DNA of 64,000 nt from positions 62,001-126,000 of IMG/VR virus record IMGVR_UViG_3300008954_000015. The stretch is one strand, 5' to 3'. The notes under the pieces are model-generated. The model did not search any database. It was not told where the DNA came from and worked only from the letters and a program-made list of their open reading frames with translations. The DNA comes from a virus. A program made the position numbers and the translations under genes. This document shows, piece after piece, positions 1 to 8,721 of this stretch (position 1 is the stretch's first letter; every line of letters starts with the position of its first letter).

Positions 1-342
1 TCTTTTGTCGACGACGATAATATAGCGACATATTATTTCTCTATAGGTAAAAACGCAACTATGATTGAAAGCATAGGAGTCATCCCGGATGGAGACCAGC
101 AAAACAAGGCAGCAAAGCAGGTTTTTAAGGGCCCCTTGGGGACAAGGTTTAAATTCAAGCTCTCGGCAGCGTTGAATATCAGAGAAAGCACGGCCCTTTT
201 TGATAAGTTGGGCCCGGGCACCACAACTTTTGAGGTAGGTACAGTAACTGGCCTCCAGTATTTGGACACAATTATCAGAGTTACCGGCGTGACGACTGGG
301 TATTCGGTAGATATCCCAATAAGAATAATAAGAAAAGCTTAG
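1..342 (+). CDS. Unknown phage protein, C-terminal part (5' truncated by window edge)
   Basis: The reading frame is open from base 1 and ends at a stop at 340-342, so this is the last 113 residues of a longer protein. An internal ATG at 61 has no clear Shine-Dalgarno (SD) sequence, so it is probably not the true start. The visible part is soluble, has no membrane segment or cysteine cluster, and ends in a beta-rich stretch (IPIRIIRKA). I do not recognise a family. It lies 9 bp upstream of two structural-like genes, so a virion protein is plausible, by position only. Confidence 0.6.
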   Translation, partial: SFVDDDNIATYYFSIGKNATMIESIGVIPDGDQQNKAAKQVFKGPLGTRFKFKLSAALNIRESTALFDKLGPGTTTFEVGTVTGLQYLDTIIRVTGVTTGYSVDIPIRIIRKA

Positions 343-351
343 GAGTAAACA

Positions 352-1566
352 ATGGCGCAATCTACAGTATTTAAAACTTTTTTAAACTCAGACGTAACAA
401 CCACGAAGACACTGCTTCACGAGGCAATACCAATAACGGGATCTCTGGTTTCGGGAACCTACGGGAAAGCTGACGGGTCAGATTATGGGGCAGAGCCTCA
501 TATAAAGAAGTATTCGCACGGAATGTTTCAAAGCGTGTATGACTATCCGCATCTTAGCTCCTCAGCAAATCACATTTTTGATATTTCTACGGGTGTGGCA
601 CCCTATGTACCATTTAGTGGATCAGGAGGCACATCAGATTACCAAGGTCTTTACACCTCGTCGGCCATGCTTCCTGGTGTCGTAAAGACACAGATGGATA
701 AGAAGAAGAATATCTACATACAAATGGCTCAAATTTTAGCTGGCTATGATATAAGCGGCTCTGTGAGGCTGTTTGATAGTGATGGGGACTATGGAACCAA
801 AGCAGATAAAATATTAGATCCGATTTTTCTTACCTTTTCTAGATTATTGGTAAAGGACGAAATAAAGAAAGGGTCGTTTTCTCTTAGGCTCGGCACAGAT
901 CAGTCCTTTGATACACCATTTACTAAGGTGGTAGTTGTGAAGGACACGGGCGCCGCGTCAAACTACAGAGTTAATTCACCCGCCGGAGAATATGCTTTAC
1001 TGTATGCTTCGGACGGCACAGATCCAGTAGCAATTGCTGCCAATGTCAATTTAGCTGTAGGATTGATATATTATCAAGCAGGGGTGGTTATTTTGGATGG
1101 CTCAAAGCTATTCCGCGTTGCCACCACCCCCGGTGCTGGTTCGAACCCCATACTGGATGCTGATGGTATTCTTGTGGGTTCCAACTCTCCTCACATGCAT
1201 CATGCTAATGTTGGAGGTGGTAAGACCCACACTCATATTTTTGCCAGTGGCACGATTGATCAAATGGCCGATGCTGTCAGAAGAAGGATTCAAGACGTTT
1301 CGTTTAATAACACTACAGAGTTGAATTCTGCAGTTTATTTTTGTAGAGCGCACCACAATGAATTCAATTATAGTTCGAATCCTACATATTTGAACGGAAG
1401 CCAGCTCAGAGTCAAGAAAAACATACAGGATCCGCCTAGAAGTTATGTAACTACCGTTGGGCTTTATTCTACTGATAACGAACTTTTAGCAGTGGCCAAA
1501 TTATCTGAACCAATCAGAAAAGACCCAACAAATGAAGTGACGCTGAGGGTCCGTCTGGATTACTAA
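352..1566 (+). CDS. Putative virion structural protein, paralogue A
   Basis: This 404-residue protein starts at ATG 352 with AGGAG 7 bases upstream. Its C-terminal third resembles that of the next gene: both have an SSNPTY/SNNPTY motif, then a YVTTVGLY / FISSVGIY strand, an A-K-L-x-x-P-[IV]-[RK]-K element and a hydrophobic end (VRLDY / LKLDF). The pair therefore looks like a tandem duplication that diverged at the N-terminus. A His-rich loop at about residues 280-297 (HMHH, THTH) could bind metal; it is absent from the paralogue. The family is not recognised. A baseplate or fibre-associated role is inferred from the beta-rich composition and the structural setting. Confidence 0.6.
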   Translation: MAQSTVFKTFLNSDVTTTKTLLHEAIPITGSLVSGTYGKADGSDYGAEPHIKKYSHGMFQSVYDYPHLSSSANHIFDISTGVAPYVPFSGSGGTSDYQGLYTSSAMLPGVVKTQMDKKKNIYIQMAQILAGYDISGSVRLFDSDGDYGTKADKILDPIFLTFSRLLVKDEIKKGSFSLRLGTDQSFDTPFTKVVVVKDTGAASNYRVNSPAGEYALLYASDGTDPVAIAANVNLAVGLIYYQAGVVILDGSKLFRVATTPGAGSNPILDADGILVGSNSPHMHHANVGGGKTHTHIFASGTIDQMADAVRRRIQDVSFNNTTELNSAVYFCRAHHNEFNYSSNPTYLNGSQLRVKKNIQDPPRSYVTTVGLYSTDNELLAVAKLSEPIRKDPTNEVTLRVRLDY

Positions 1567-1567
1567 G

Positions 1568-2788
1568 ATGTTGTTCAAAGAATTTGAATCAACAGATGTC
1601 ATTCATAACACGATTCTTACCCATCCAAAATATGATTTTTTTGTATATCAAAACAGGGTGTACAAGAATGAGGAGATATTAAATACAGGATCCTTTCAGA
1701 ATCTTGAGAAGCACGTGGATCAGGGCAAAGTTAGTCTATATGAAATAAACGTTAATAGACCTTCAACTCAGTTAATTTATCCTTTTATTACAAAAGAGGG
1801 GGCAAGGACATCGTTTAAAACGATTTCTGTTTCAAACTTTTCTGATTCATCTCAGTTTAACTACGGAGATAAAATTACAGGATCCTACCCTCTTTCTGCC
1901 GGCATTAATAGAATTTTAATAAAAGATGGGATAGATATAGGTTTGTTGAATTTTGAAACTAAAGATACTTACGTTTCTCCTTCCGGTAATAAGAAATATA
2001 TTCGCTCTTTAAAAACTGTCTTAAATGACAACGCTCGCTTTAGTCAGCATTATTCTTATTCTTCTTCGTATGGGGACAAGTCTTCCCAAAAGATTAATAT
2101 GATTTGTGTGCCATCTATTTTGTATGGTTCTAAAATCAAACCCGGCTCTTTAAAAATGAAGTATTATATTTCTGGTAGTCTAGTTGCGGAAGTAAATGAT
2201 AAAAATTTAAATGGAGAATTAATAGAAACCACCGGATCAAACAAGGGCTCTGTCGCAGGGGTTGTATTGTATAACCACGGTTTAATGTTGCTTACAGGGT
2301 CTTGGAAAGTACACGCAACACATACAGAAAAATATGAAGGAGCCACAGCCGGTAATCTCTCACCTAGATGGAACAACTTTGGTGCAGGTATGCCCATGGT
2401 TGGGGACACTTATGAGTTTACTGGAATACCTTCTTCTAGTTTTGGGCTTCAATTTGAAGGTGTAAGCAAGATACCCACATTAACTCTGTTCGCCCATTCA
2501 GAAAAAGGGGAACATAGTTTTTCAAATAACCCGACATACATTAAATCCGGAAGTGCCGCAGAACACAATTTGACCTTAAAAAAATACTTAGAGAAGCCCG
2601 CGACAATTAAAAATATTGTAGATTCCGTTTACTCAAAGCATGAAGAGTCCTATGAGCCAAGAACATTTATATCTTCGGTTGGAATTTATGATGAAAACTA
2701 TAATCTAATTGGTGTTGCAAAGCTAGCAAACCCTGTAAAAAAGAAGATGAATAGAGACTATACATTTAAATTAAAGCTTGACTTTTAA
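1568..2788 (+). CDS. Putative virion structural protein, paralogue B
   Basis: This 406-residue protein starts one base after the stop of paralogue A. No SD sequence is visible, so translational coupling is likely. The last roughly 120 residues align by eye with paralogue A (SNNPTYI, FISSVGIYDENYNLIGVAKL and a terminal LKLDF). The N-terminal 250 residues are less alike, which suggests a conserved C-terminal attachment domain and divergent outer parts. There are no transmembrane segments. The function is unknown. The 3' end overlaps the -35 box of the next promoter (2778-2783). Confidence 0.6.
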   Translation: MLFKEFESTDVIHNTILTHPKYDFFVYQNRVYKNEEILNTGSFQNLEKHVDQGKVSLYEINVNRPSTQLIYPFITKEGARTSFKTISVSNFSDSSQFNYGDKITGSYPLSAGINRILIKDGIDIGLLNFETKDTYVSPSGNKKYIRSLKTVLNDNARFSQHYSYSSSYGDKSSQKINMICVPSILYGSKIKPGSLKMKYYISGSLVAEVNDKNLNGELIETTGSNKGSVAGVVLYNHGLMLLTGSWKVHATHTEKYEGATAGNLSPRWNNFGAGMPMVGDTYEFTGIPSSSFGLQFEGVSKIPTLTLFAHSEKGEHSFSNNPTYIKSGSAAEHNLTLKKYLEKPATIKNIVDSVYSKHEESYEPRTFISSVGIYDENYNLIGVAKLANPVKKKMNRDYTFKLKLDF

Positions 2789-2807
2789 TATATTATTCTG
2801 ATATAAT
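2778..2807 (+). promoter_or_regulatory. Sigma70-like promoter for the RuvC-like gene
   Basis: TTGACT (2778-2783), an 18-bp spacer and a perfect TATAAT (2802-2807). The downstream ATG is at 2815, only 8 bases past the -10 box, so the transcript would have essentially no leader. Confidence 0.6.
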
Positions 2808-2814
2808 ATTTAAT

Positions 2815-3348
2815 ATGTTAGTACTTGGCTTGGACATTTCTACTAGTATCTCGGGCGCGACCGTACTTGATTCTGCTGGTGCAATGCTTTACAATGAGTC
2901 TTGGGATACAAGAAATAAGAAATATTTCCCATCGATCTACCACAAGGCGCGCCAGATCAGGGACAAGTTGCAAGATATTAAGCATCAATATTATATTGAA
3001 AACGTTCTCATAGAACAATCATTACATTCGTTTAGATCTGGTTTTTCTTCGGCTCAGACTCTTTCGACACTATCCAGATTTAATGGTATAGTTTCTTGGA
3101 TGTGTTGTGATATTTTTGGAATAGAACCTCACCTTATTGCTGCCACAACTGCAAGAAAGCAGTCTGGACTAACGATCAGGAGAGGGGAAAATTCAAAAGA
3201 AAAGGTTCTTAAGTTTGTTATTGACAACGAGCCTAGTTTTCTGATAGAATATACTAAACATGGAAATCCCCGCCCTGGGACATATGACAGGGCGGATAGT
3301 TATGTCATCGCGAAAGCAGGCTTAAATTGGAAAAACTCAACATCTTAG
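2815..3348 (+). CDS. RuvC-like Holliday junction resolvase
   Basis: This 177-residue RNase H-fold nuclease is predicted to cut branched recombination intermediates before DNA packaging. The RuvC-type acidic residues are all present in the expected order: D7 in the first strand (LGLDIST), E67 (VLIEQSL), and D158 with D161 in the C-terminal helix (TYDRADSYVIAKAG). Length matches bacterial RuvC (about 170). It replaces the unrelated T4 endonuclease VII in this role, by inference. The gene has its own sigma70-like promoter with the ATG almost at the start point and no SD sequence, and it overlaps the primase gene by 22 bp. Confidence 0.8.
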   Translation: MLVLGLDISTSISGATVLDSAGAMLYNESWDTRNKKYFPSIYHKARQIRDKLQDIKHQYYIENVLIEQSLHSFRSGFSSAQTLSTLSRFNGIVSWMCCDIFGIEPHLIAATTARKQSGLTIRRGENSKEKVLKFVIDNEPSFLIEYTKHGNPRPGTYDRADSYVIAKAGLNWKNSTS

Positions 3349-4247
3349 TTTCAAACTTAGGAAACTACTATCAAAATAATCAAGAATATTTGTTTCGTTG
3401 CCCAAAATGTGAACATCCCAAAAGGAAACTTTCTGTAAATTTAGAAAAAGGGCTCTTTAAGTGTTGGGTCTGCAGTTATTCAGGAAAATCAATAGGCAAG
3501 ATGCTAAAAGACTATTTTCCATATGCGGAATATTCAAAGTGGTCAGAGGTGTCATCAGAAATAGACTTGTCTAAATATGAAGAAATATTCCAAGAACATC
3601 AGAACGTAGATTCTAGAGAAGAGGTAACCCTCCCCAGACACTATAAATCTCTTTCTGCAAAATATAAAAAAGAGTTTATAAAACCTCTGACCTACCTTCA
3701 GAACAGAGGCCTTACCACAGCAGACATACTGCAGTGGAAGGTTGGATTTTGTGATTATGGAGAGTATGCTGGCCGTATTATTGTGCCCTCGTTCGACGCT
3801 CAAGGCGCACTGAGTTATTATATTGGGAGATCTTATTATGAAAACTCCTACAAGTATAAAAACCCGAAACACAGCAAGGATGTTATATTTAACGATATTT
3901 TATTAGATTGGAAATCTGACTTGGTTTTGGTGGAAGGGGTCTTTGACGCTATAAAGGCAAAGAATGCAGTACCACTACTTGGCTCTACTCTGAAAGAAGG
4001 ATCCAGACTTTTTAAGAAGATCGTGCTTCATCGCCCAGATGTTTATTTGGCTTTGGATCCCGACGCGGACGACAAGGCATATGAAATTTCAGCTCTTTTG
4101 GGCCAATATGGGATAAATACATTTAAAGTTGATATTTCGGGGTTTGCAGATGTTGGAGAAATGACAAAGAAAGAATTTTTAAATAGGAAATCAAATGCTT
4201 CTTTTATAGCTTCTGGTGACTATTTAATGTATAAATTAAATTTCTAA
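3327..4247 (+). CDS. DnaG-type DNA primase
   Basis: This 306-residue primase is predicted to make RNA primers for lagging-strand synthesis. An N-terminal zinc ribbon is visible: CPKC at 25-28 and CWVC at 46-49. A TOPRIM domain follows at about 198-270, with the glutamate motif LVEGVFDA (E203) and the DPD motif (D244, D246). It is shorter than bacterial DnaG (about 580) and lacks the helicase-binding C-terminal domain, as is common for phage primases. The start is TTG at 3327 inside the resolvase gene; no ATG lies nearby in frame. It should work with the DnaB-like helicase at 48139. Confidence 0.82.
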   Translation: MEKLNILVSNLGNYYQNNQEYLFRCPKCEHPKRKLSVNLEKGLFKCWVCSYSGKSIGKMLKDYFPYAEYSKWSEVSSEIDLSKYEEIFQEHQNVDSREEVTLPRHYKSLSAKYKKEFIKPLTYLQNRGLTTADILQWKVGFCDYGEYAGRIIVPSFDAQGALSYYIGRSYYENSYKYKNPKHSKDVIFNDILLDWKSDLVLVEGVFDAIKAKNAVPLLGSTLKEGSRLFKKIVLHRPDVYLALDPDADDKAYEISALLGQYGINTFKVDISGFADVGEMTKKEFLNRKSNASFIASGDYLMYKLNF

Positions 4248-4259
4248 AGGAGACTATTC

Positions 4260-4442
4260 ATGGAAATTACCAAAAAACAACTTAAGAATATTATTAAGGA
4301 AGAGATGGAAATATTGTCCCGAACAGGTGATATAGATTCTCTAACAGAGGTAGAAAGAAGGTTTTTTAAAGAACTCCTAGAGAGGCTTTCACCACAAAAT
4401 TTAGCTGAGTTTGGTATTAAAAAAACGCAACAGAGTTCTTGA
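4260..4442 (+). CDS. Small phage protein with N-terminal IIKEE motif
   Basis: This 60-residue hydrophilic protein starts at ATG 4260 behind AAAGGAG. The N-terminus (KKQLKNIIKEEMEIL) is an amphipathic helix of a type that recurs here: the 140-residue head-region protein at 15588 begins with a similar LKEMIKD...EVLFEE stretch. No enzymatic motif is seen. A packaging or targeting role for this helix is only a guess. The gene sits between primase and SbcCD, and its end overlaps the promoter of the latter. Confidence 0.6.
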   Translation: MEITKKQLKNIIKEEMEILSRTGDIDSLTEVERRFFKELLERLSPQNLAEFGIKKTQQSS

Positions 4443-4467
4443 TTTTTGGAAGCAGTTCTGCTATACT
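4439..4467 (+). promoter_or_regulatory. Sigma70-like promoter for the SbcD-SbcC fusion
   Basis: TTGATT (4439-4444), a 17-bp spacer and TATACT (4462-4467). It sits in the only gap before the ATG at 4489, leaving a leader of about 15 bases that carries GAGAGAAC as ribosome site. Confidence 0.6.
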
Positions 4468-4488
4468 TATTATTAGTATGGAGAGAAC

Positions 4489-7400
4489 ATGAAATTTGCA
4501 CACATAGCCGACACCCACATTCGAAATTTAAAGTATCACTTTGAATATCGCGAGGTCTTTAGGCAACTATATAAATCACTAAAAAACAACAAAGTAGACT
4601 ATATCATCCACTGTGGTGATATTGCACACACTAAGACACAAATTTCCCCAGAATTTGTGGATATGTGTAGAGAGTTTTTTGAAAACCTTTCAGCAATTGC
4701 CCCAACATATATTATTCTTGGTAACCATGATGGCAACCTTCGTAATGGCAGTCGACAAGACGCTATATCGCCAATAGTAAAAGCAATCAATTCTCCTAAT
4801 TTGATCCTGCTTAAACACGCCGGCGAAACCCCGTTATCATCGGGGTTTGTTCTCAATGTTTTATCGGTATTTGATGAAGATAACTGGGTTAAACCCTCCA
4901 ACAGAGAATCTATTAACATAGCCCTGTATCACGGCGCGATTAGTAAATCAAAAACCGACACCAATTGGACACTGGGGGGAGATCACGATATTGGCATTTT
5001 CGGGGAATTCGACTTTTCGTTCCTTGGGGATATACATAAGACTCAGCAATTAGATAAAGAGGGAAGAATCAGATACGCGGGATCGACAGTTCAGCAAAAT
5101 TTTGGGGAATCACTCGACAAAGGTTATTTGCTTTGGGATATTAAAGACAAAGAAGATTTCACCGTCGACCATATAACCTTTGAAAACCCAAAGCCTTTCA
5201 TTACATTAAATCTAACAAGAAAAGGAAACCTTCCGAGAAGTAAGCCCCCAGAAGGGGCAAGGTTGAGAATAGTTTCAGAGAACAATGTATCGCTAGATAA
5301 AGTGAGAAAGGCCGTCGACACGGCAAAATTTAAATATAATCCAGAATCAGTAACCTATCTTAATAGAGCTGCAGGCAAGCAGATTACAATCGACGTTCCA
5401 GACTCTTCGACAAAAAAGGACCTAAGAGACCTCAAGACTCAAGAACAGCTGATACAAGAATATCTGAAAGAATATGATGCATCAGAAGAGGTCTTAAAAA
5501 GAGTCTTCGAGCTTAACAAAAAATATAACTCCCACATCGAAGGAACAGAAGATACATTTAGAAATGTGCACTGGTCACTTCAGAAATTAGAGTGGGACAA
5601 TCTTTTTAATTATGGAGAAGGCAACATGGTTGATTTTTCAAAGTTAGAGGGCATTGTGGGTATTTTTGGCAAGAATTATTCTGGAAAATCTTCTATTGTG
5701 GACTCTTTGCTGTACACCATGTACAATTCGACTTCGAAGTCAATAAGAAAAAACCTCAACATTATCAATCAAAACCACTCAGAGTGTAATGGTACCGCGA
5801 CGATTAGGATAAACGAGACAGACTATATCATCGAGCGCGAATCAAAAAAATATACAAAAAGGCTACATGGTGTAGAAACCATAGAAGCTAAAACCGATTT
5901 AGATTTTTATGAAGATGATTTTTCAGGGGAAACCGTAGAGCTAAATGGAACATCCAGGCAAGATACTGATAAAAACATTCGTAAATATTTTGGTTCTTTG
6001 GATGATTTCTTGTTAACATCTATGGCTAGCCAATTAAATTCACTAACTTTTGTAAACGAAGGTTCAACAAAAAGAAAAGAAATTTTAGCTAAATTTTTAG
6101 ATCTTGAAATATTTGATAAAAAATTTAGAATGGCGAAAGAAGACTCTGCGTATACATCAGCAGCTCTAAAGAGACTATCAGGAATCGATTTCGAATCAGA
6201 AATAAACAACATTAAGTCTCAAATTTCAAAAAGCCAACTTCAAATAGAGACAAACAAGGCCTTGTGTTTGGAGCACAGGGAAGAAATTTCATTGACTTCA
6301 GAAAAATTGGAAGAAACACAGGGGAAAATCAACTCAGTTCCTGCAGAAATTATCGACCCGGTGATTGTCGGTCAAGAAATTGCAGACAAAAAGGCATTAA
6401 TATTAAAATCCTCCAGAGAAAGAAAAAATGCAATATCAGAACTCTCAGAGAGTAAAAGGAAATTTGAAAAAATTGAAGACTTCTTATCAGAGTTCGACAT
6501 TTCTTCATACGAAGAGAAGAAAAAAATAATAAATGGAAATGAGGAAAAACTAACAGAGATGATTGCCTCGTTGAAAGAGGAGTCTGAGTTCAAATCTTTA
6601 AACGAAAAAAAGAAAAATTTATTGTCAGAAGTTCCGTGCGGTAGTCAATACCCAACGTGCAAGTTTATTAAAGATGCGCACTCTGCAGTTCAATTGTTGG
6701 AGATAACCGACAGAAACATGGGAAATTTATCGCAAAAAATAAACAATTTGGGTGCAAAGATAGCAGAATTAGAACCAGAAAGAGTGAACAGTCATATCGA
6801 TAAATACAACTTGTTAATTGATAAAAGAAACTCTCTTGCAACTTCTGTTGCTTCTTCTAGGTTGCGAATAGAAAGAGCAGACGCTCTTTTATTTAGGGAG
6901 CAGGTAGAGTTAGAGAAATTAGAAGAAAAAAATACAGAATATCATGAAAATAGGGATGCAATTGAAAACCTAAAGGGCTTGATCTTGACGCGCAATTCTT
7001 TTAAGAAAGATTTGAAGGAACAAGAACAGCAGCTAGAATCTTGCGAGCTTGCAATTATAAAGCTCCACAAGCGCCTAGGCGCCCGCGAACAAGAGCTAAA
7101 GCAAATGAAGAAAACTTATAAAGAATATCAAACTTTGCAAGAAGACTTTGCCGCATACCATCTGCTTATGGTGTGTTGTCACCCAAACGGTATTGCTTAT
7201 GATATTATAAAAGACAGGTTGCCAATTATAAATCAAGAAATTGCAAAAATCTTGACAAACATTGTAGAATTTGAGATTTTTATTCAAAACGATGACAAGA
7301 AGCTTGATATCTTTATAAAGCACCCCAAGCACGAACCACGCCCCCTAGAAATGGGTTCCGGAGCAGAAAAAACAATAGCGTCTATGGCGATTCGTTTGGC

Positions 7401-7626
7401 GTTTTTAACTGTTTCAAGTTTGCCCAAGTCGGATCTATTTATTTTAGATGAACCTGGGACTGCTTTAGACGAAGATAATATGGAAGGTTTTGTTCGAATT
7501 TTAGATATGATACGAGGTTATTTTAAAACAGTCTTGTTGATATCTCATTTAGATAATTTAAAAGATTGCGTAGATATGCAAATTAACATTGAAAGAAAGG
7601 GCGGATACGCCCACGTAAATATATAG
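4489..7626 (+). CDS. Single-chain SbcD-SbcC (Mre11-Rad50, T4 gp47-gp46) recombination nuclease
   Basis: This 1045-residue fusion joins the nuclease and ATPase halves of the DNA-end-processing complex. Residues 1-250 are a calcineurin-like phosphoesterase: ADTHI (D8, H10), CGDIAH (D44), GNHD (79-81), YHG (H149) and GDIH (H183). The Rad50-type ATPase begins near 370 with Walker A GKNYSGKSS (about 393-401). A long coiled coil is interrupted by a hook-like PCGSQYPTC (about 716-724). The C-terminal lobe has the signature MGSGAEK (about 953) and Walker B LFILDEPG (about 982-990). In T4 and most bacteria these are two genes (47 and 46; sbcD and sbcC). I see no stop or frameshift at the junction. Confidence 0.88.
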   Translation: MKFAHIADTHIRNLKYHFEYREVFRQLYKSLKNNKVDYIIHCGDIAHTKTQISPEFVDMCREFFENLSAIAPTYIILGNHDGNLRNGSRQDAISPIVKAINSPNLILLKHAGETPLSSGFVLNVLSVFDEDNWVKPSNRESINIALYHGAISKSKTDTNWTLGGDHDIGIFGEFDFSFLGDIHKTQQLDKEGRIRYAGSTVQQNFGESLDKGYLLWDIKDKEDFTVDHITFENPKPFITLNLTRKGNLPRSKPPEGARLRIVSENNVSLDKVRKAVDTAKFKYNPESVTYLNRAAGKQITIDVPDSSTKKDLRDLKTQEQLIQEYLKEYDASEEVLKRVFELNKKYNSHIEGTEDTFRNVHWSLQKLEWDNLFNYGEGNMVDFSKLEGIVGIFGKNYSGKSSIVDSLLYTMYNSTSKSIRKNLNIINQNHSECNGTATIRINETDYIIERESKKYTKRLHGVETIEAKTDLDFYEDDFSGETVELNGTSRQDTDKNIRKYFGSLDDFLLTSMASQLNSLTFVNEGSTKRKEILAKFLDLEIFDKKFRMAKEDSAYTSAALKRLSGIDFESEINNIKSQISKSQLQIETNKALCLEHREEISLTSEKLEETQGKINSVPAEIIDPVIVGQEIADKKALILKSSRERKNAISELSESKRKFEKIEDFLSEFDISSYEEKKKIINGNEEKLTEMIASLKEESEFKSLNEKKKNLLSEVPCGSQYPTCKFIKDAHSAVQLLEITDRNMGNLSQKINNLGAKIAELEPERVNSHIDKYNLLIDKRNSLATSVASSRLRIERADALLFREQVELEKLEEKNTEYHENRDAIENLKGLILTRNSFKKDLKEQEQQLESCELAIIKLHKRLGAREQELKQMKKTYKEYQTLQEDFAAYHLLMVCCHPNGIAYDIIKDRLPIINQEIAKILTNIVEFEIFIQNDDKKLDIFIKHPKHEPRPLEMGSGAEKTIASMAIRLAFLTVSSLPKSDLFILDEPGTALDEDNMEGFVRILDMIRGYFKTVLLISHLDNLKDCVDMQINIERKGGYAHVNI

Positions 7627-7638
7627 GAGATTTTGAAT

Positions 7639-7857
7639 ATGGCACGCTTTAAAGCGTTTATGGACAGATATACAGAGAGGTTTATTTCTAGAAAATTTTT
7701 GGCTTGGATAACAGCTACGGTTTTGTGCTTATATGGGTCAGTAACAAGTGATAATTGGACAGCGATTACGCTAGCTTATATTGGCACTCAAGCACTGGTA
7801 GATATGGCAGTTCAGTGGAAACACGGCCCGAGATTATATTCGAGAGATATGGAATGA
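7639..7857 (+). CDS. Small two-helix membrane protein, holin-like
   Basis: This 72-residue protein starts at ATG 7639, 9 bases past AGGAGA; an upstream in-frame TTG at 7633 is too close to the SD. It has two hydrophobic helices, about residues 20-35 (LAWITATVLCLYGSV) and 41-59 (TAITLAYIGTQALVDMAV), after a basic N-terminus, and a charged tail. This size and layout are typical of phage holins that permeabilise the inner membrane at lysis. Function is inferred from topology and from the next two genes, which look like spanin-type proteins. Confidence 0.5.
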   Translation: MARFKAFMDRYTERFISRKFLAWITATVLCLYGSVTSDNWTAITLAYIGTQALVDMAVQWKHGPRLYSRDME

Positions 7858-8258
7858 GTTGGCTGATAGTTAAAAAGGTACTAAAAGAGTCTTGGATTTG
7901 GCTAAAAGAACATTGGCAACTGCCGTTCTTGTTTGTATGGACGATCGTGGTATATGTTTTAACCAGAAGAAACACAGACTCTTTAATAGAGGTGGTGGAA
8001 GCCAAAAAAGAGTCTTACAGGAGGCAAGTTGAAGCTTTACGAAAAAGTCACAATGATGAACTGTTAAGAAGAGATTCCCTGGAAGACAAGTATGAAAAGG
8101 TTTTAGAAGAAGTCGAAAGAAAATTCGAATCAGAAGAAAAAAGAATATCAGAAGAAAACAAAAATAAGATAAAAGAAGTAATAGTTAAATCAAAAGGAAA
8201 TTCAGATGAAATTAGAAAAAGAATTGAAGAGGAATTTGGGTTCAGGTTTGTGGAATAA
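7854..8258 (+). CDS. Membrane-anchored coiled-coil protein, i-spanin-like
   Basis: This 134-residue protein starts at ATG 7854, overlapping the stop of the holin-like gene (ATGA). An N-terminal membrane segment (about residues 23-41, LPFLFVWTIVVYVLTRR) is followed by a long charged coiled coil (about 45-120). That is the layout of inner-membrane spanins (Rz), which act across the periplasm in the last step of lysis. The last 53 bases encode the start of the next gene in another frame, recalling Rz/Rz1 overlaps. No sequence family was recognised, so the call rests on topology and context. Confidence 0.45.
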   Translation: MSWLIVKKVLKESWIWLKEHWQLPFLFVWTIVVYVLTRRNTDSLIEVVEAKKESYRRQVEALRKSHNDELLRRDSLEDKYEKVLEEVERKFESEEKRISEENKNKIKEVIVKSKGNSDEIRKRIEEEFGFRFVE

Positions 8259-8721
8259 GATTTTTGCGTTTGGTCTTATCGCGACGCTTTCTCTTCCTGT
8301 CTACGCGCAACCCAACACTAATGATATTCCTCTGCCGCCCGTTTCGTTTTCTCGAGTTACTGATGGGGAAATATTAAATAGTATCGGCCTTGACCCAATT
8401 GGTGGAGCATGGTGCTATGACGATGAGGCAAATGCCATTCTTATTACCGCCCCAGCAAGAGAGAGGTCCAAATGCGAACTCAAACTTATGTACGAACTAG
8501 AGAAGCAAAAAGTTAAATATCAGTTTGAGATTGATAAATTAAAACTAAGAGTCGACACGCTAACCAACCAACACAGGGAAATCAACCTTATAAAAGATAG
8601 AGAGATCGACCGCTTAACCGAAGCGGCAATAAAAAGGCCAAATGATTATACTGCTTGGTGGGCAACAGGGGGTTTCGTGACAGGAGTTTTGACAACCCTG
8701 GCAGTAGTTTTATCTCTATGA
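8206..8721 (+). CDS. Exported protein with signal peptide and C-terminal membrane segment
   Basis: This 171-residue protein starts at ATG 8206, inside the preceding gene. A Sec-type signal is visible (hydrophobic FAFGLIATLSLPVYAQ, likely cut after AQ near residue 35). A periplasmic region has two cysteines and a coiled coil (about 100-145), and the C-terminus is hydrophobic (GFVTGVLTTLAVVLSL). There is no lipobox cysteine, so it is not a classical o-spanin. With the two genes before it, it forms a plausible lysis cassette. A tail- or host-envelope-directed role is the alternative. Confidence 0.45.
   Translation: MKLEKELKRNLGSGLWNKIFAFGLIATLSLPVYAQPNTNDIPLPPVSFSRVTDGEILNSIGLDPIGGAWCYDDEANAILITAPARERSKCELKLMYELEKQKVKYQFEIDKLKLRVDTLTNQHREINLIKDREIDRLTEAAIKRPNDYTAWWATGGFVTGVLTTLAVVLSL

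Noticed and set aside
7755-7853. Longer N-terminus for the i-spanin-like protein (ATG 7755)
   Set aside because: It would read 33 extra residues out of frame inside the holin-like gene. ATG 7854 gives an ATGA overlap and a clean membrane anchor.
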